A DNA stretch of 16,801 bases, from positions 1-16,801 of the forward strand of contig CAISDD010000382.1 in NCBI GenBank assembly GCA_903883985.1, written 5' to 3'. This DNA comes from an uncultured Pseudomonadota bacterium (GTDB lineage Bacteria; Pseudomonadota; Gammaproteobacteria; Burkholderiales; Thiobacillaceae). The notes under the pieces were generated by a model that saw nothing but the letters and a program-made list of their open reading frames with translations, was not told the origin of the DNA and did not search any database. Shown here piece after piece: positions 1 to 6,846 of this stretch (position 1 is the first letter of the stretch; each line of letters begins with the position of its first letter). Both the position numbers and the translations under genes were made by a program.

Positions 1-56
1 AGGTTTGCGCCTTCGATTGCGCTCATCCTTAACGTGAACCCCGCGTGACCTCCGTA

Positions 57-108
57 GGAGCGGGCTTGCCCGCGATGCAACGGTGGCTATCGCGGGCAAG
101 CCCGCTCC
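57..108. repeat. REP-like perfect inverted repeat
   Basis: Two perfect 20-bp arms (57-76 and 89-108) face each other across a 12-bp loop (77-88). The arm reads GGAGCGGGCTTGCCCGCGAT, and each arm contains its own smaller palindrome (GCGGGCTTGCCCGC). The sequence closely resembles the REP elements dispersed between genes in Pseudomonas and some other Proteobacteria. It lies outside any gene, beyond the pilin terminator. No REP-associated transposase gene is visible here. Confidence 0.85.
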
Positions 109-221
109 CACGACACGGTCAACAGCGGAACGTAGGTTCATGGATTGTCCTGTACTCAGCCAGCCTACGGGGCTACGCGGGCTCAGGCAGAATTTATCGG
201 ATTGAGTCCCGTAGGGCAGAA
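109..221. repeat. Intergenic segment with a short inverted repeat
   Basis: No gene is visible between the REP-like element and the pilin terminator. The segment contains 8-bp arms CCTACGGG (164-171) and CCCGTAGG (208-215) enclosing about 36 bp. The words GGCTACGCGGGCTC and GTAGGGCAGAATG resemble parts of the repeat at 14944-15027. It is probably a decayed member of the same class of dispersed palindromes, but this is based on short words only. Confidence 0.35.
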
Positions 222-250
222 TGAAAAACGCCGGCGAGAAGCCGGCGCTC
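222..250 (-). terminator. Rho-independent terminator of the pilin gene
   Basis: Read on the minus strand, a 7-bp stem CGCCGGC/GCCGGCG (241-247 with 229-235) with a 5-nt loop is followed directly by TTTTTC. It lies about 22 bp past the pilin stop codon, so it should end that transcript. A monocistronic pilin unit is typical for an abundant structural subunit. Confidence 0.85.
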
Positions 251-271
251 TAAACTATTACACCAAACCTG

Positions 272-682
272 TTATGGGCAAGCCAGCGTAACGGTCGCAT
301 CGGTCGGCTGAGTTGGAGTGGTACAAGCCCATGCCGTGCCATTGTAGGTATATACGACCACACCAGCCGTGTTTTTCCCTGAGGTAAAGGTGTAGGTCGA
401 TGTACAGGCAGGCGAGGTCCCGCCGACCACGACGGCGCCATATTTGCCGGTCAGGTTCGTGCTGGCAGGTACGACGCACGTGCTGCTTTCGCCTGCGGAC
501 AAGGCCAGTGGGGTTTTCGTGCCGTCGATCAACGCAAACGCCTCGGAAGCTTGGGCACGCGCCGTGTAGCTCTGATAACTCGGCACGGCGATGGCCGCCA
601 AAATGCCGATGATGGCTACGACAATCAGCAGTTCGATCAGGGTGAAGCCGGACTGGCCGGAGCGAGCAGAAAATTGTTTCAT
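272..682 (-). CDS. pilA: Type IV major pilin (prepilin, PilA/PilE type)
   Basis: Structural subunit of a type IV pilus, expected to be cleaved and N-methylated by the prepilin peptidase and assembled from the inner membrane. The 136-aa product has a short basic leader ending in QSG, then FTLIELLIVVAIIGILAAIA: the class III signal with Phe at +1 and Glu at +5. The C-terminal domain has four Cys; the last pair (WAC...LACP) would form the usual D-region disulfide loop. The chosen ATG at 682 is preceded by GGAG at the right distance; the TTG start four codons upstream would consume that ribosome site. The gene stands alone with its own sigma-54-type promoter and terminator. Pilin proteins diverge fast in their C-terminal part, so the subtype (pilA versus pilE) cannot be settled. 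Confidence 0.93.
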   Translation of the reverse strand: MKQFSARSGQSGFTLIELLIVVAIIGILAAIAVPSYQSYTARAQASEAFALIDGTKTPLALSAGESSTCVVPASTNLTGKYGAVVVGGTSPACTSTYTFTSGKNTAGVVVYTYNGTAWACTTPTQPTDATVTLACP

Positions 683-748
683 GATGATCTCCAAAGAGTG
701 AGGTTCTAGTCCGCCACCGGTAGGTTATCGGCAAGGCGTGATCCATTA

Positions 749-764
749 AGCGGGAACCGTGCCA
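749..764 (-). promoter_or_regulatory. Sigma-54 promoter of the pilin gene
   Basis: On the minus strand the sequence TGGCACGGTTCCCGCT has the -24 element TGGCACG and a -12 element CCGCT with the invariant GG-N10-GC spacing. Transcription would start around 735-740, leaving a leader of about 55 nt before the pilin ATG. RpoN control through PilS/PilR is the established mode for pilA in many Proteobacteria. The -12 element departs from the TTGCW consensus in its first two bases. Confidence 0.7.
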
Positions 765-960
765 GGCCCGAATAAAGTACTAGGAATGACTGCAACACCT
801 TGTTTTCATGGGATGTTGGCGATGGATAAACGGGCACATCCGCACCCGCCCCCCCTCGTGACCTGACGTTTTTCGTCACCTGCCTGCCGCAAATAGGCGG
901 GCTCGGTCGCAAACATTTAGAACTGGCGATACACTGCCCATCCAACAAATCGGAGCCGAC

Positions 961-1509
961 ATGTCCAAGGTCTATTTCATCGGTCTATTCGCACTGCTGA
1001 CGGCCGCCGCCCAGGCAGACGGCTTCAGTCTGTCCAGCCCAGAGATCAAGGCCAACGCTCGCCTTGCGAATGAGCAGGTGTTCAAAGGCTTCGGTTGCGA
1101 GGGCGGCAACCTCTCGCCGGAGCTGGTTTGGGCGGGGGCGCCCAAGGGCACCAGGAGTTTCGCCGTGACCGCTTACGACCCGGATGCACCCACCGGCAGC
1201 GGCTGGTGGCACTGGGTGGTTTTCAACCTGCCTGCGGATACGGCAGGCCTGAAGAAAGGTGCGGGCGACCCCAAGGCCGCCCTGATGCCCGCCGGCGCGG
1301 TGCAAGGTCGCACCGACTTCGGCCAGGCCGGTTATGGCGGCCCCTGCCCGCCGGTGGGCGACAAGCCACATCGCTACATTTTCACCGTGCATGCGCTGAA
1401 GATCGACCAATTGCCGCTGGACGAAATGAGCCCGGCCGCCATGGTCGGCTTTTTCCTGAACCAGAACCTGCTGGGCAAAGCCGTCCTGCAGGGGCGTTAC
1501 GGCCGTTGA
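961..1509 (+). CDS. YbhB/YbcL family PEBP-like protein, exported
   Basis: A 182-aa member of the phosphatidylethanolamine-binding protein / Raf kinase inhibitor-like family (YbhB/YbcL). Residues 1-19 form a signal peptide ending AAAQA, so the protein should be periplasmic. Family ligand-site motifs are present: DPDAP (73-77), HWVVFNLP (84-91), GGPCPP (126-131) and HRYIF (137-141). A GGAG ribosome site lies 7-10 bp before the ATG. The cellular role of bacterial YbhB-like proteins is poorly defined; small-ligand binding is assumed from the fold. It stands alone between the divergent pilin gene and a convergent sensor gene, with 28 bp to the next stop codon. No convincing promoter was found upstream. 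Confidence 0.9.
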   Translation: MSKVYFIGLFALLTAAAQADGFSLSSPEIKANARLANEQVFKGFGCEGGNLSPELVWAGAPKGTRSFAVTAYDPDAPTGSGWWHWVVFNLPADTAGLKKGAGDPKAALMPAGAVQGRTDFGQAGYGGPCPPVGDKPHRYIFTVHALKIDQLPLDEMSPAAMVGFFLNQNLLGKAVLQGRYGR

Positions 1510-1537
1510 CGAGGGGGCGGCGCCCTGCCGCCTTGAA

Positions 1538-2509
1538 TCAGGAGCCCACCGCCAGGCCGGAGAATTCGAACGGACTTTCTCTGCCGAGAAATGCGTCATG
1601 GCGCAGATAGTGCGAGCCGTCGCAGGAGAAGGTGAGGCTGACCATGCCGTTGAAGACATTGATCGAGGACATGCGCAGATACATGTTCTCATCGGCCAGG
1701 CGCAGCGAACGCAGGTGGTTGAGGATGCGGCCGATGTCCTGCTCCGGGATCAGCGCATCGACCGGATAGGGTCGTAGCGGGTACACCAGACAGATGTCTG
1801 GGTCGGCGAGCGCGTCCTGGTCGAGGATGCGATAGCGGTAAGGGTCTTGCACAGTCCAGATGGTCGCCTGGCTGCTGGAGAAGTGTATCTGGCACTGGAA
1901 AACGCCGCGCCGGGTCAGGAGCTCCTCCAGGATGGCCAAGCCCTTGTCCATGTTCATATCCATCCGGCTGTCGATGCGACATTGCTGGAAGACCGCACTG
2001 CGGATCGATGGGTCACCGCGCACCTGGCGCCAGTGTCCGGGTTCCTCATACAGTTCGGTGGTTGCAGGCAAGTTGCGCAGGTCGAAATCCGCGCCCAGGT
2101 AACCCAGTGCCGTTCCATCCTGATCGCGCACGATCTGCAAGGCGGTGAGCGAAGGCCGCTGGGTGAGCAGGCTGATATAGGCGTCCGAGAGCAGGTATCC
2201 CCAGGCTGGCAGGGCTTCCTTCATATACGGCCGTTGCGAGCGGTCACGCCCGAAGTGGCAGGGAATCGGCGCCGGCCGGCCCCGGTCCTTGCCGATGTTG
2301 TCGCAGATCTGGACGCCGTCAAAGCCCAGGCAGTAGAGGAAGGAGCAGTGAGGGATCTCGGCAAAGCCTTCCAGCAGCACCGCATTCATGAGGTCACGCG
2401 TCCCCCAGGCGGGCGCGCAGCGCGCCGAAAGCTGCGAGAGCGGCTCTCGCAGCAGCAGCGCGAGTTGCTCGCGTTGCAGGTAGATGTTGTCTTTCCATGG
2501 GTTCGTCAT
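1538..2509 (-). CDS. PDC/Cache sensor domain protein, soluble, unknown output
   Basis: A 323-aa protein without signal peptide or membrane segment. The region around residues 40-150 looks like a PDC/Cache sensor domain: FLYCLGFDGVQICDNIG (57-73), then HFGRDRSQRPYMKEA (85-99), a YLLSDAYIS segment and QIVRDQDGTALGYLGADFDL (125-144). This is the typical order of the two strand clusters and the R-x-Y ligand-side helix. The rest (about 200-323) matches no domain I recognise and has no kinase, cyclase or methyl-accepting features. The start is the first ATG, with GGGAT about 10 nt upstream. Most PDC domains are extracytoplasmic, so a cytosolic free-standing one is unusual. It is followed on the minus strand by the convergent PEBP gene, and preceded by prk with a hairpin between them, so it is probably transcribed separately. 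Confidence 0.75.
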   Translation of the reverse strand: MTNPWKDNIYLQREQLALLLREPLSQLSARCAPAWGTRDLMNAVLLEGFAEIPHCSFLYCLGFDGVQICDNIGKDRGRPAPIPCHFGRDRSQRPYMKEALPAWGYLLSDAYISLLTQRPSLTALQIVRDQDGTALGYLGADFDLRNLPATTELYEEPGHWRQVRGDPSIRSAVFQQCRIDSRMDMNMDKGLAILEELLTRRGVFQCQIHFSSSQATIWTVQDPYRYRILDQDALADPDICLVYPLRPYPVDALIPEQDIGRILNHLRSLRLADENMYLRMSSINVFNGMVSLTFSCDGSHYLRHDAFLGRESPFEFSGLAVGS

Positions 2510-2557
2510 GACGCGTATCCCGTTTGTCTAACGCGCACCGGGTGCGCCATTCATGCG

Positions 2558-2580
2558 AAAGCCGGGCGATGCCCGGCTTT
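2558..2580 (-). terminator. Terminator hairpin after prk
   Basis: A perfect 10-bp stem (AAAGCCGGGC 2558-2567, GCCCGGCTTT 2571-2580) closes on a 3-nt loop. It begins 15 bp past the prk stop. On the minus strand it is flanked by A's and ends in only three T's, so it is a strong hairpin with a short U-tract; attenuation or partial readthrough into the sensor gene is possible. Confidence 0.7.
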
Positions 2581-2595
2581 AGTGGGGAAAGTGCT

Positions 2596-3486
2596 TCAGG
2601 CCTTGCGGCTGTCTTCCACCATGCGCTCGATGATGGGCCCCAGGATGACTTCCATCGCGAAGCCCATCTTGCCGCCGGGAACCACGAGGTTGTTGGGGCG
2701 CGACATGAAGGAGCCGGGAATCATGGAGAGGAAATAGGGGAATTCCACGCCCTTGGGGTTGCGGAAACGCACCACCACCAGGCTCTCGTCCGGAGTCGGG
2801 ATGTCGCGGGCAATGAATGGATTGGAAGTATCCACCAGGGGAACGCGCTGGAAGTTCACGTCGGTCTGCGAGAACTGCGGGGTCACGTAGTTCACGTAGT
2901 CCGGCATGCGGCGCAGGATGGTGTCGACGATGACCTCCGCGGAATAGCCGCGCTCCGACGCGTCGCGATGTATCTTCTGTATCCATTCCAGGTTGACTAC
3001 CGGCACCACGCCTACGGCCAGATCCACGTGTTTGGGCATGTCCACGGTCGCGGTCTTCACCAAGCCGTGCAGGCCTTCGTAGAAAAGGATATTGGTCGGG
3101 GCGGGCAAGTCTGCCCAGGGGGTGAACTCGCCTGGCTTCAGGCTGGTGCCCAGCGCCTTGTTGTGATCGGCGGCCTCTTCGTCGCTGTGGATGTAGTAAC
3201 GGCGCTTGCCACTGCCGGTCTCGCCATAGGTCTTGAACAGATTTTCCAGGGCGGCGAAATCGTTGGCTTCCGGTCCGAAGTGGCTGAAGCTGTGGTTCCC
3301 GGAGGCTTCCGCCTTCTTCATGGCTTCCTTGAATTCGACACGCCCCAGGCTGTGGAAGCTGTCACCCTCGATGACGGCGGCGGTCAGCTGCTCCCGTGTG
3401 AAGATGTGTTCGAACGCGCGCTTGACGGTGGTGGTGCCGGCGCCAGAAGAACCGGTGACGACGACGACGGGATGCTTCTTGGACAT
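2596..3486 (-). CDS. prk: Phosphoribulokinase (bacterial class I)
   Basis: Catalyses ATP + ribulose 5-phosphate to ribulose 1,5-bisphosphate, the Calvin-Benson step that feeds Rubisco. The 296-aa length fits the proteobacterial octameric class. The P-loop GSSGAGTTT is at residues 12-20, and the family segments IEGDSFH, NILFYEGLHGL, VPVVNLEWIQKI and MSRPNNLVVPGGKMGFAMEVILGP follow in order. The ATG at 3486 is preceded by GGGGGAG with good spacing; an in-frame extension of 23 codons upstream has no such site and would cover the leader. The gene is not in a visible cbb operon; it stands divergent to leuS. It implies that the organism fixes CO2, provided Rubisco is encoded elsewhere. Bacterial class I enzymes are typically activated by NADH. 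Confidence 0.96.
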   Translation of the reverse strand: MSKKHPVVVVTGSSGAGTTTVKRAFEHIFTREQLTAAVIEGDSFHSLGRVEFKEAMKKAEASGNHSFSHFGPEANDFAALENLFKTYGETGSGKRRYYIHSDEEAADHNKALGTSLKPGEFTPWADLPAPTNILFYEGLHGLVKTATVDMPKHVDLAVGVVPVVNLEWIQKIHRDASERGYSAEVIVDTILRRMPDYVNYVTPQFSQTDVNFQRVPLVDTSNPFIARDIPTPDESLVVVRFRNPKGVEFPYFLSMIPGSFMSRPNNLVVPGGKMGFAMEVILGPIIERMVEDSRKA

Positions 3487-3520
3487 GGTGCTCCCCCAAA
3501 ACGTGAAAGATGGAACAGAA

Positions 3521-3570
3521 GAAAGGAAACGTGAAATGTAGGGCATGGGCCACATTTCGCGTTTCGTTTC
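3521..3570. repeat. 19-bp imperfect inverted repeat in the prk leader
   Basis: Arms at 3521-3539 and 3552-3570 match at 17 of 19 positions, separated by 12 bp; the core is GAAACG(T/C)GAAATGT. A 10-bp direct repeat AAACGTGAAA is also present at 3499-3508 and 3527-3536. By the promoter assigned here these lie in the transcribed leader of prk, so they could be an operator for a repressor or activator, or an RNA hairpin. No regulator of the prk unit is encoded in the window. Confidence 0.6.
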
Positions 3571-3597
3571 TCACCCTGGGAAAAATCCGGTCGGGGG

Positions 3598-3627
3598 AGT
3601 ATAAACGCCACATCAAAGGCCTGTCAC
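3598..3627 (-). promoter_or_regulatory. Putative sigma-70 promoter of prk
   Basis: On the minus strand, GTGACA (3627-3622) and TATACT (3603-3598) are separated by 18 bp, each one mismatch from consensus. Transcription would start near 3590, giving a leader of about 105 nt that contains the inverted repeat at 3521-3570. Confidence 0.5.
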
Positions 3628-3638
3628 TCGAACGCGGC

Positions 3639-3644
3639 TATAAT
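3639..3644 (+). promoter_or_regulatory. Putative -10 element of the leuS promoter
   Basis: A perfect TATAAT lies 33 bp before the leuS ATG. No good -35 hexamer is found 16-18 bp upstream, so the promoter may depend on an activator, or the leader may be short with a weak promoter. It sits about 12 bp beyond the -35 of the divergent prk promoter, so the two promoters would compete for RNA polymerase. Confidence 0.45.
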
Positions 3645-3677
3645 CGCGCCCTCCTCCTAGCACGGTCGACCCTTCAG

Positions 3678-6335
3678 ATGGACGCTCAATACCGCCCGGA
3701 AATCATCGAGCCGGAAGCTCAGCAGCATTGGGAAGACACGCAGAGCTTTCGCGCCACGGAAGACGCCTCCAGGCCAAAATACTATTGTCTGTCCATGTTC
3801 CCCTACCCGTCTGGCAAGTTGCACATGGGCCACGTGCGCAACTACACGATAGGGGATGTGCTGGCGCGCTATCACCGCATGAAAGGCTACAACGTGTTGC
3901 AGCCCATGGGTTGGGATGCCTTCGGACTGCCTGCGGAAAACGCCGCCCTGGCCAACGACGTGGCGCCGGCCGGCTGGACCTACGCCAACATCGACTACAT
4001 GCGTGGGCAACTGAAGCGCCTGGGATTGGCGGTCGATTGGAGCCGTGAACTGGCGACCTGCGCGCCAAATTACTACCGCTGGGAGCAGTGGCTGTTCACT
4101 CGATTGTTCGAGCGGGGACTGATCTACAAGAAGATGGCGACGGTGAACTGGGATCCGGTCGACCGTACCGTTCTGGCCAACGAGCAGGTAATCGAGGGAC
4201 GTGGCTGGCGCTCCGGCGCCCTGGTCGAGAAGCGCGACATCCCGATGTATTTCTTCCGCATCACCGCCTATGCCGACGAGTTGTTGAGCGAACTCGACAA
4301 TCTGCCAGGCTGGCCGGAGCGGGTGAAGACCATGCAGCGGAACTGGATCGGCAAGAGTTTCGGCGTGGAGATCCACTTCCCCTTGCGGAAATTTTCCGGT
4401 AGCGAAGTACTAAAGGTATTTACCACCCGCGCCGACACCTTGTTCGGCGTTACCTACGTGGCGGTCGCCGCCGAACACCCGCTTGCCACCCAGGCGGCGG
4501 CTACGCGGCCGGAGCTCGCCGCCTTCATCGGCGCGTGCAAGCAGGGGAGTGTGGCCGAGGCCGACATGGCGACCATGGAAAAGAAGGGCATGGATACCGG
4601 CCTGGTGGTTTACCACCCCTTGACCAACGAGCCTGTCCCCGTGTTCGTCGCCAACTACGTGTTGATGGGATACGGGGAAGGGGCGGTCATGGCGGTGCCG
4701 GCCCACGACGAGCGAGATTTTGCTTTCGCCGGGAAATATGGGTTGCCGATCAGGCCGGTGGTCCGGCCGGTGGACGCCGAGCCCGGCCTGCCACTGACCG
4801 CGGCCTACGTGGAACCTGGCATCCTGTTCGACTCCGGCGATTTCTCCGGGCGAACCTCACAGGATGCCATCGAGAAGATCGCCCTGGTGTTGCAGAACCT
4901 GGCGCTTGGCAAGAAGCGTACCACCTATCGTCTGCGCGACTGGGGGATTAGCCGGCAGCGCTACTGGGGCTGCCCCATTCCCATCGTGCATTGTTCCCGC
5001 TGCGGCGATGTCACCGTGCCGGAAGATCAATTGCCGGTGGTGCTGCCCCTGGACGTGAAGATCGACATCGGCTCGCCGATCAAAAAGATGCCGTCGTTCT
5101 ATGAGACGACCTGCCCGACCTGCGGCGGGCCGGCCGAACGCGAAACCGACACGATGGACACCTTTGTCGAGTCGTCCTGGTACTACGCCCGCTACACCTG
5201 CCCGGACAACGACACCGCCATGCTCGACGAGCGCGCCAACTACTGGCTGCCGGTCGATCAGTACATCGGCGGCATCGAACACGCCATCCTGCACCTGCTC
5301 TATGCCCGCTTCTTCCACAAGCTGATGCGCGATGTGGACCTACCAAGTCGATCGCCGGGCAGCCCCAAGATCGACTTGGCCCCCACGGGGGGCCGTTCGG
5401 ATCAGAAGTCCGAACTGGGGGTAAAACTGTCGACCAGCGAGCCCTTCACCCATCTACTGACCCAGGGCATGGTGATCGCCGACACCTACTACCGCGATTT
5501 GGGCGAAGGCAGGAAGCAGTGGATCAACCCGGCCGAGGTCGAGGAACGAGAGGGCATAACCGTGCTGAAGGCCGATGGCCAGCCGGTGATCGTCGGCGGC
5601 ACTGAAAAGATGTCGAAGTCGAAAAACAACGGCGTCGATCCGCAATCACTGATCGACCAGTACGGCGCGGACACCGCGCGCCTCTTCATGATGTTCGCCG
5701 CCCCGCCAGAACAGTCGCTGGAATGGAGCGACGCCGGTGTCGAGGGTGCGAACCGTTTCCTGCGGCGCCTGTGGAAGATGGTGTACGAGCACGTCGAGGC
5801 ACCCTCTCCCTCCCCGTGGCTGGGGGAGAAGGAGCTCCCGGCACAGTTGCGCGACTTTCGTCGCCAGTTGCACCAGGCCATCGCCAAGGTCAGCGACGAC
5901 ATCGAGCGTCGTCGCCAATTCAACACCGCCATCGCCGCCAACATGGAGCTGATGAACGCGCTGTCCAGGCTGGAGGGAGAAGATGCGCCCACACGCGCGC
6001 TGAAGCAGGAAGCCCTGGAAGCCATCGTCCTGATGTTGTCACCCATCGTGCCGCACATCTGTGGCAGCCTGATCGCGGCGCTGCGGCCGGGAGCCAATCT
6101 TACGGACGCGGCCTGGCCATTGGTGGATGAGTCCGCGCTGTTGAGGGACGAGATCGAGCTGATGCTCCAGGTGAATGGGAAACTGCGCGGCAAGATCAGG
6201 GTGGCGGTGGAGGCTTCCAGCGCGACCATCGAACAGGCCGCCCTCGCCAGCCCGGACGTCCAGAAGTTCATGGAAGGCCGGCCGGTCAGGAAAGTCGTGG
6301 TCGTGCCGGGCCGCCTGATTAACGTCGTTGTCTGA
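3678..6335 (+). CDS. leuS: Leucyl-tRNA synthetase with an in-frame insertion
   Basis: Charges tRNA-Leu with leucine in the cytoplasm. The class I signature HMGH is at residues 49-52 and KMSKS at 644-648. The editing domain (TRADTLFGVTYVAVAAEHPL, GEGAVMAVPAHDERDF), zinc-ribbon cysteines (HCSRCG, CPTCGG) and C-terminal anticodon-binding region are all recognisable. Family start MDAQYRPEIIEPEAQQHW sets the ATG at 3678; no strong ribosome site is visible, and the longer in-frame upstream extension lacks homology. The product is 885 aa against about 860 in E. coli. The excess is explained by residues about 556-584, placed between the conserved LMRDV and SEPF(T)HLLTQGMV, which are encoded by a run of DNA hairpins (see separate entry). 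All catalytic motifs remain intact and the frame is preserved, so the enzyme should work. First gene of leuS-lptE-holA. Confidence 0.97.
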   Translation: MDAQYRPEIIEPEAQQHWEDTQSFRATEDASRPKYYCLSMFPYPSGKLHMGHVRNYTIGDVLARYHRMKGYNVLQPMGWDAFGLPAENAALANDVAPAGWTYANIDYMRGQLKRLGLAVDWSRELATCAPNYYRWEQWLFTRLFERGLIYKKMATVNWDPVDRTVLANEQVIEGRGWRSGALVEKRDIPMYFFRITAYADELLSELDNLPGWPERVKTMQRNWIGKSFGVEIHFPLRKFSGSEVLKVFTTRADTLFGVTYVAVAAEHPLATQAAATRPELAAFIGACKQGSVAEADMATMEKKGMDTGLVVYHPLTNEPVPVFVANYVLMGYGEGAVMAVPAHDERDFAFAGKYGLPIRPVVRPVDAEPGLPLTAAYVEPGILFDSGDFSGRTSQDAIEKIALVLQNLALGKKRTTYRLRDWGISRQRYWGCPIPIVHCSRCGDVTVPEDQLPVVLPLDVKIDIGSPIKKMPSFYETTCPTCGGPAERETDTMDTFVESSWYYARYTCPDNDTAMLDERANYWLPVDQYIGGIEHAILHLLYARFFHKLMRDVDLPSRSPGSPKIDLAPTGGRSDQKSELGVKLSTSEPFTHLLTQGMVIADTYYRDLGEGRKQWINPAEVEEREGITVLKADGQPVIVGGTEKMSKSKNNGVDPQSLIDQYGADTARLFMMFAAPPEQSLEWSDAGVEGANRFLRRLWKMVYEHVEAPSPSPWLGEKELPAQLRDFRRQLHQAIAKVSDDIERRRQFNTAIAANMELMNALSRLEGEDAPTRALKQEALEAIVLMLSPIVPHICGSLIAALRPGANLTDAAWPLVDESALLRDEIELMLQVNGKLRGKIRVAVEASSATIEQAALASPDVQKFMEGRPVRKVVVVPGRLINVVV
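5343..5415. repeat. Palindromic element inserted in frame in leuS
   Basis: Three hairpins follow one another. Arms CCAAGTCGATC (5343-5353) and GATCGACTTGG (5369-5379) are a perfect 11-bp pair; GGCCCCC (5378-5384) pairs with GGGGGCC (5388-5394); GTTCGGA (5395-5401) pairs with TCCGAAC (5409-5415). The stretch coincides with the extra residues of LeuS compared with the E. coli family pattern. It looks like a small mobile palindromic unit that landed in a coding sequence and stayed in frame, comparable in principle to the Rickettsia palindromic elements. No second copy was found in this window. Confidence 0.7.
5803..5834. repeat. CCCTCTCCC-type repeat-like stretch inside leuS
   Basis: The run CCCTCTCCCTCCCCGTGGC followed by TGGGGGAGAAGG resembles the intergenic CCCTCTCCC/GGGAGAGGG repeats at 7969-8042 and 9619-9713, with a CTCCCC/GGGGAG stem. 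It encodes the low-complexity PSPSPWLGEKE in the linker before the C-terminal helical domain. Protein length here is close to that of E. coli LeuRS, so this may be sequence replacement or simple convergence. Confidence 0.35.
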
Positions 6336-6344
6336 GGGGGAGCC

Positions 6345-6833
6345 ATGGTTCGCTGCCTAAGCAAATGCCTGCTTGCACTGGTCGTCGCCAGCCTGTTGGG
6401 AGGCTGCGGTTTCCAGTTGCGCGGTCAGATCCAGTTGCCGTTCGCGGCCGCCTACGTCGATGCGCCTGATGGCTCGTCCCTGGGGGAGAGCCTCCGCCTG
6501 GCCTTGCGCGGTGAGAAGAAGCTGGCCCTGCGGCGCGAAGCCGTACCAGTGCTGATCAAACTCTCACGGGAAAGCCGAGGCAAGAACATCCTGTCGTTGT
6601 CGGGTAGCGGCAAGGTCAGTGAATACCGACTGGAATACCGGGTTGAACTGTCCGCGTTTGCCGCCAGCGGCGCGGAACTGATCGCGCCGTTACAGATTTA
6701 CCAGACCCGTGATTTTACCAATAACGACGCTCAGGTACTTGCCAAGGAAAGCGAGGAAGCCACGCTCAATCGCGCGATGGAGCAGGATAGCCTGCGCCAA
6801 ATCTTGCGCCGCCTGTCCTACCTCAAACCTTGA
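6345..6833 (+). CDS. lptE: LPS-assembly lipoprotein LptE
   Basis: A 162-aa outer-membrane lipoprotein that plugs the LptD barrel and helps place lipopolysaccharide on the cell surface. The N-terminus MVRCLSKCLLALVVASLLGGC is a lipoprotein signal with the lipidated Cys at 21, directly followed by GFQLRG, the LptE/RlpB hallmark. The middle part (LSGSGKVSEYRLEYRVELSAF) and the end (NRAMEQDSLRQILRRLSYLKP) also fit the family. It starts 9 bp after leuS with the ribosome site GAGGGGG, and is followed by holA; leuS-lptE-holA is a conserved cluster. Confidence 0.93.
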   Translation: MVRCLSKCLLALVVASLLGGCGFQLRGQIQLPFAAAYVDAPDGSSLGESLRLALRGEKKLALRREAVPVLIKLSRESRGKNILSLSGSGKVSEYRLEYRVELSAFAASGAELIAPLQIYQTRDFTNNDAQVLAKESEEATLNRAMEQDSLRQILRRLSYLKP

Positions 6834-6846
6834 AGCCAGCGTTGCG

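Noticed and set aside
820..960. Promoter of the PEBP gene (TCGCAA-N17-TACACT)
   Set aside because: Only 3/6 and 4/6 matches to consensus; too weak to list.
985..1692. 235-codon minus-strand frame
   Set aside because: Overlaps the PEBP gene and the end of the PDC sensor gene, both of which have clear family motifs.
2532..2546. GCGCACC-G-GGTGCGC palindrome between prk and the sensor gene
   Set aside because: A one-base loop cannot form a hairpin. It could be a dimer binding site, but nothing else supports this.
2524..3534. 336-codon plus-strand frame opposite prk
   Set aside because: Antisense of a well-conserved phosphoribulokinase; no independent start signal or domain.
5333..5435. Possible target duplication TGTGGACC / TGTCGACC flanking the leuS insertion
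   Set aside because: Only 7 of 8 bases match and the spacing of 95 bp is not a multiple of three, so it does not explain an in-frame insertion.
5489..6364. 291-codon open frame on the minus strand opposite leuS
   Set aside because: It covers the conserved C-terminal half of leuS and has Ser/Arg-rich antisense composition without motifs.
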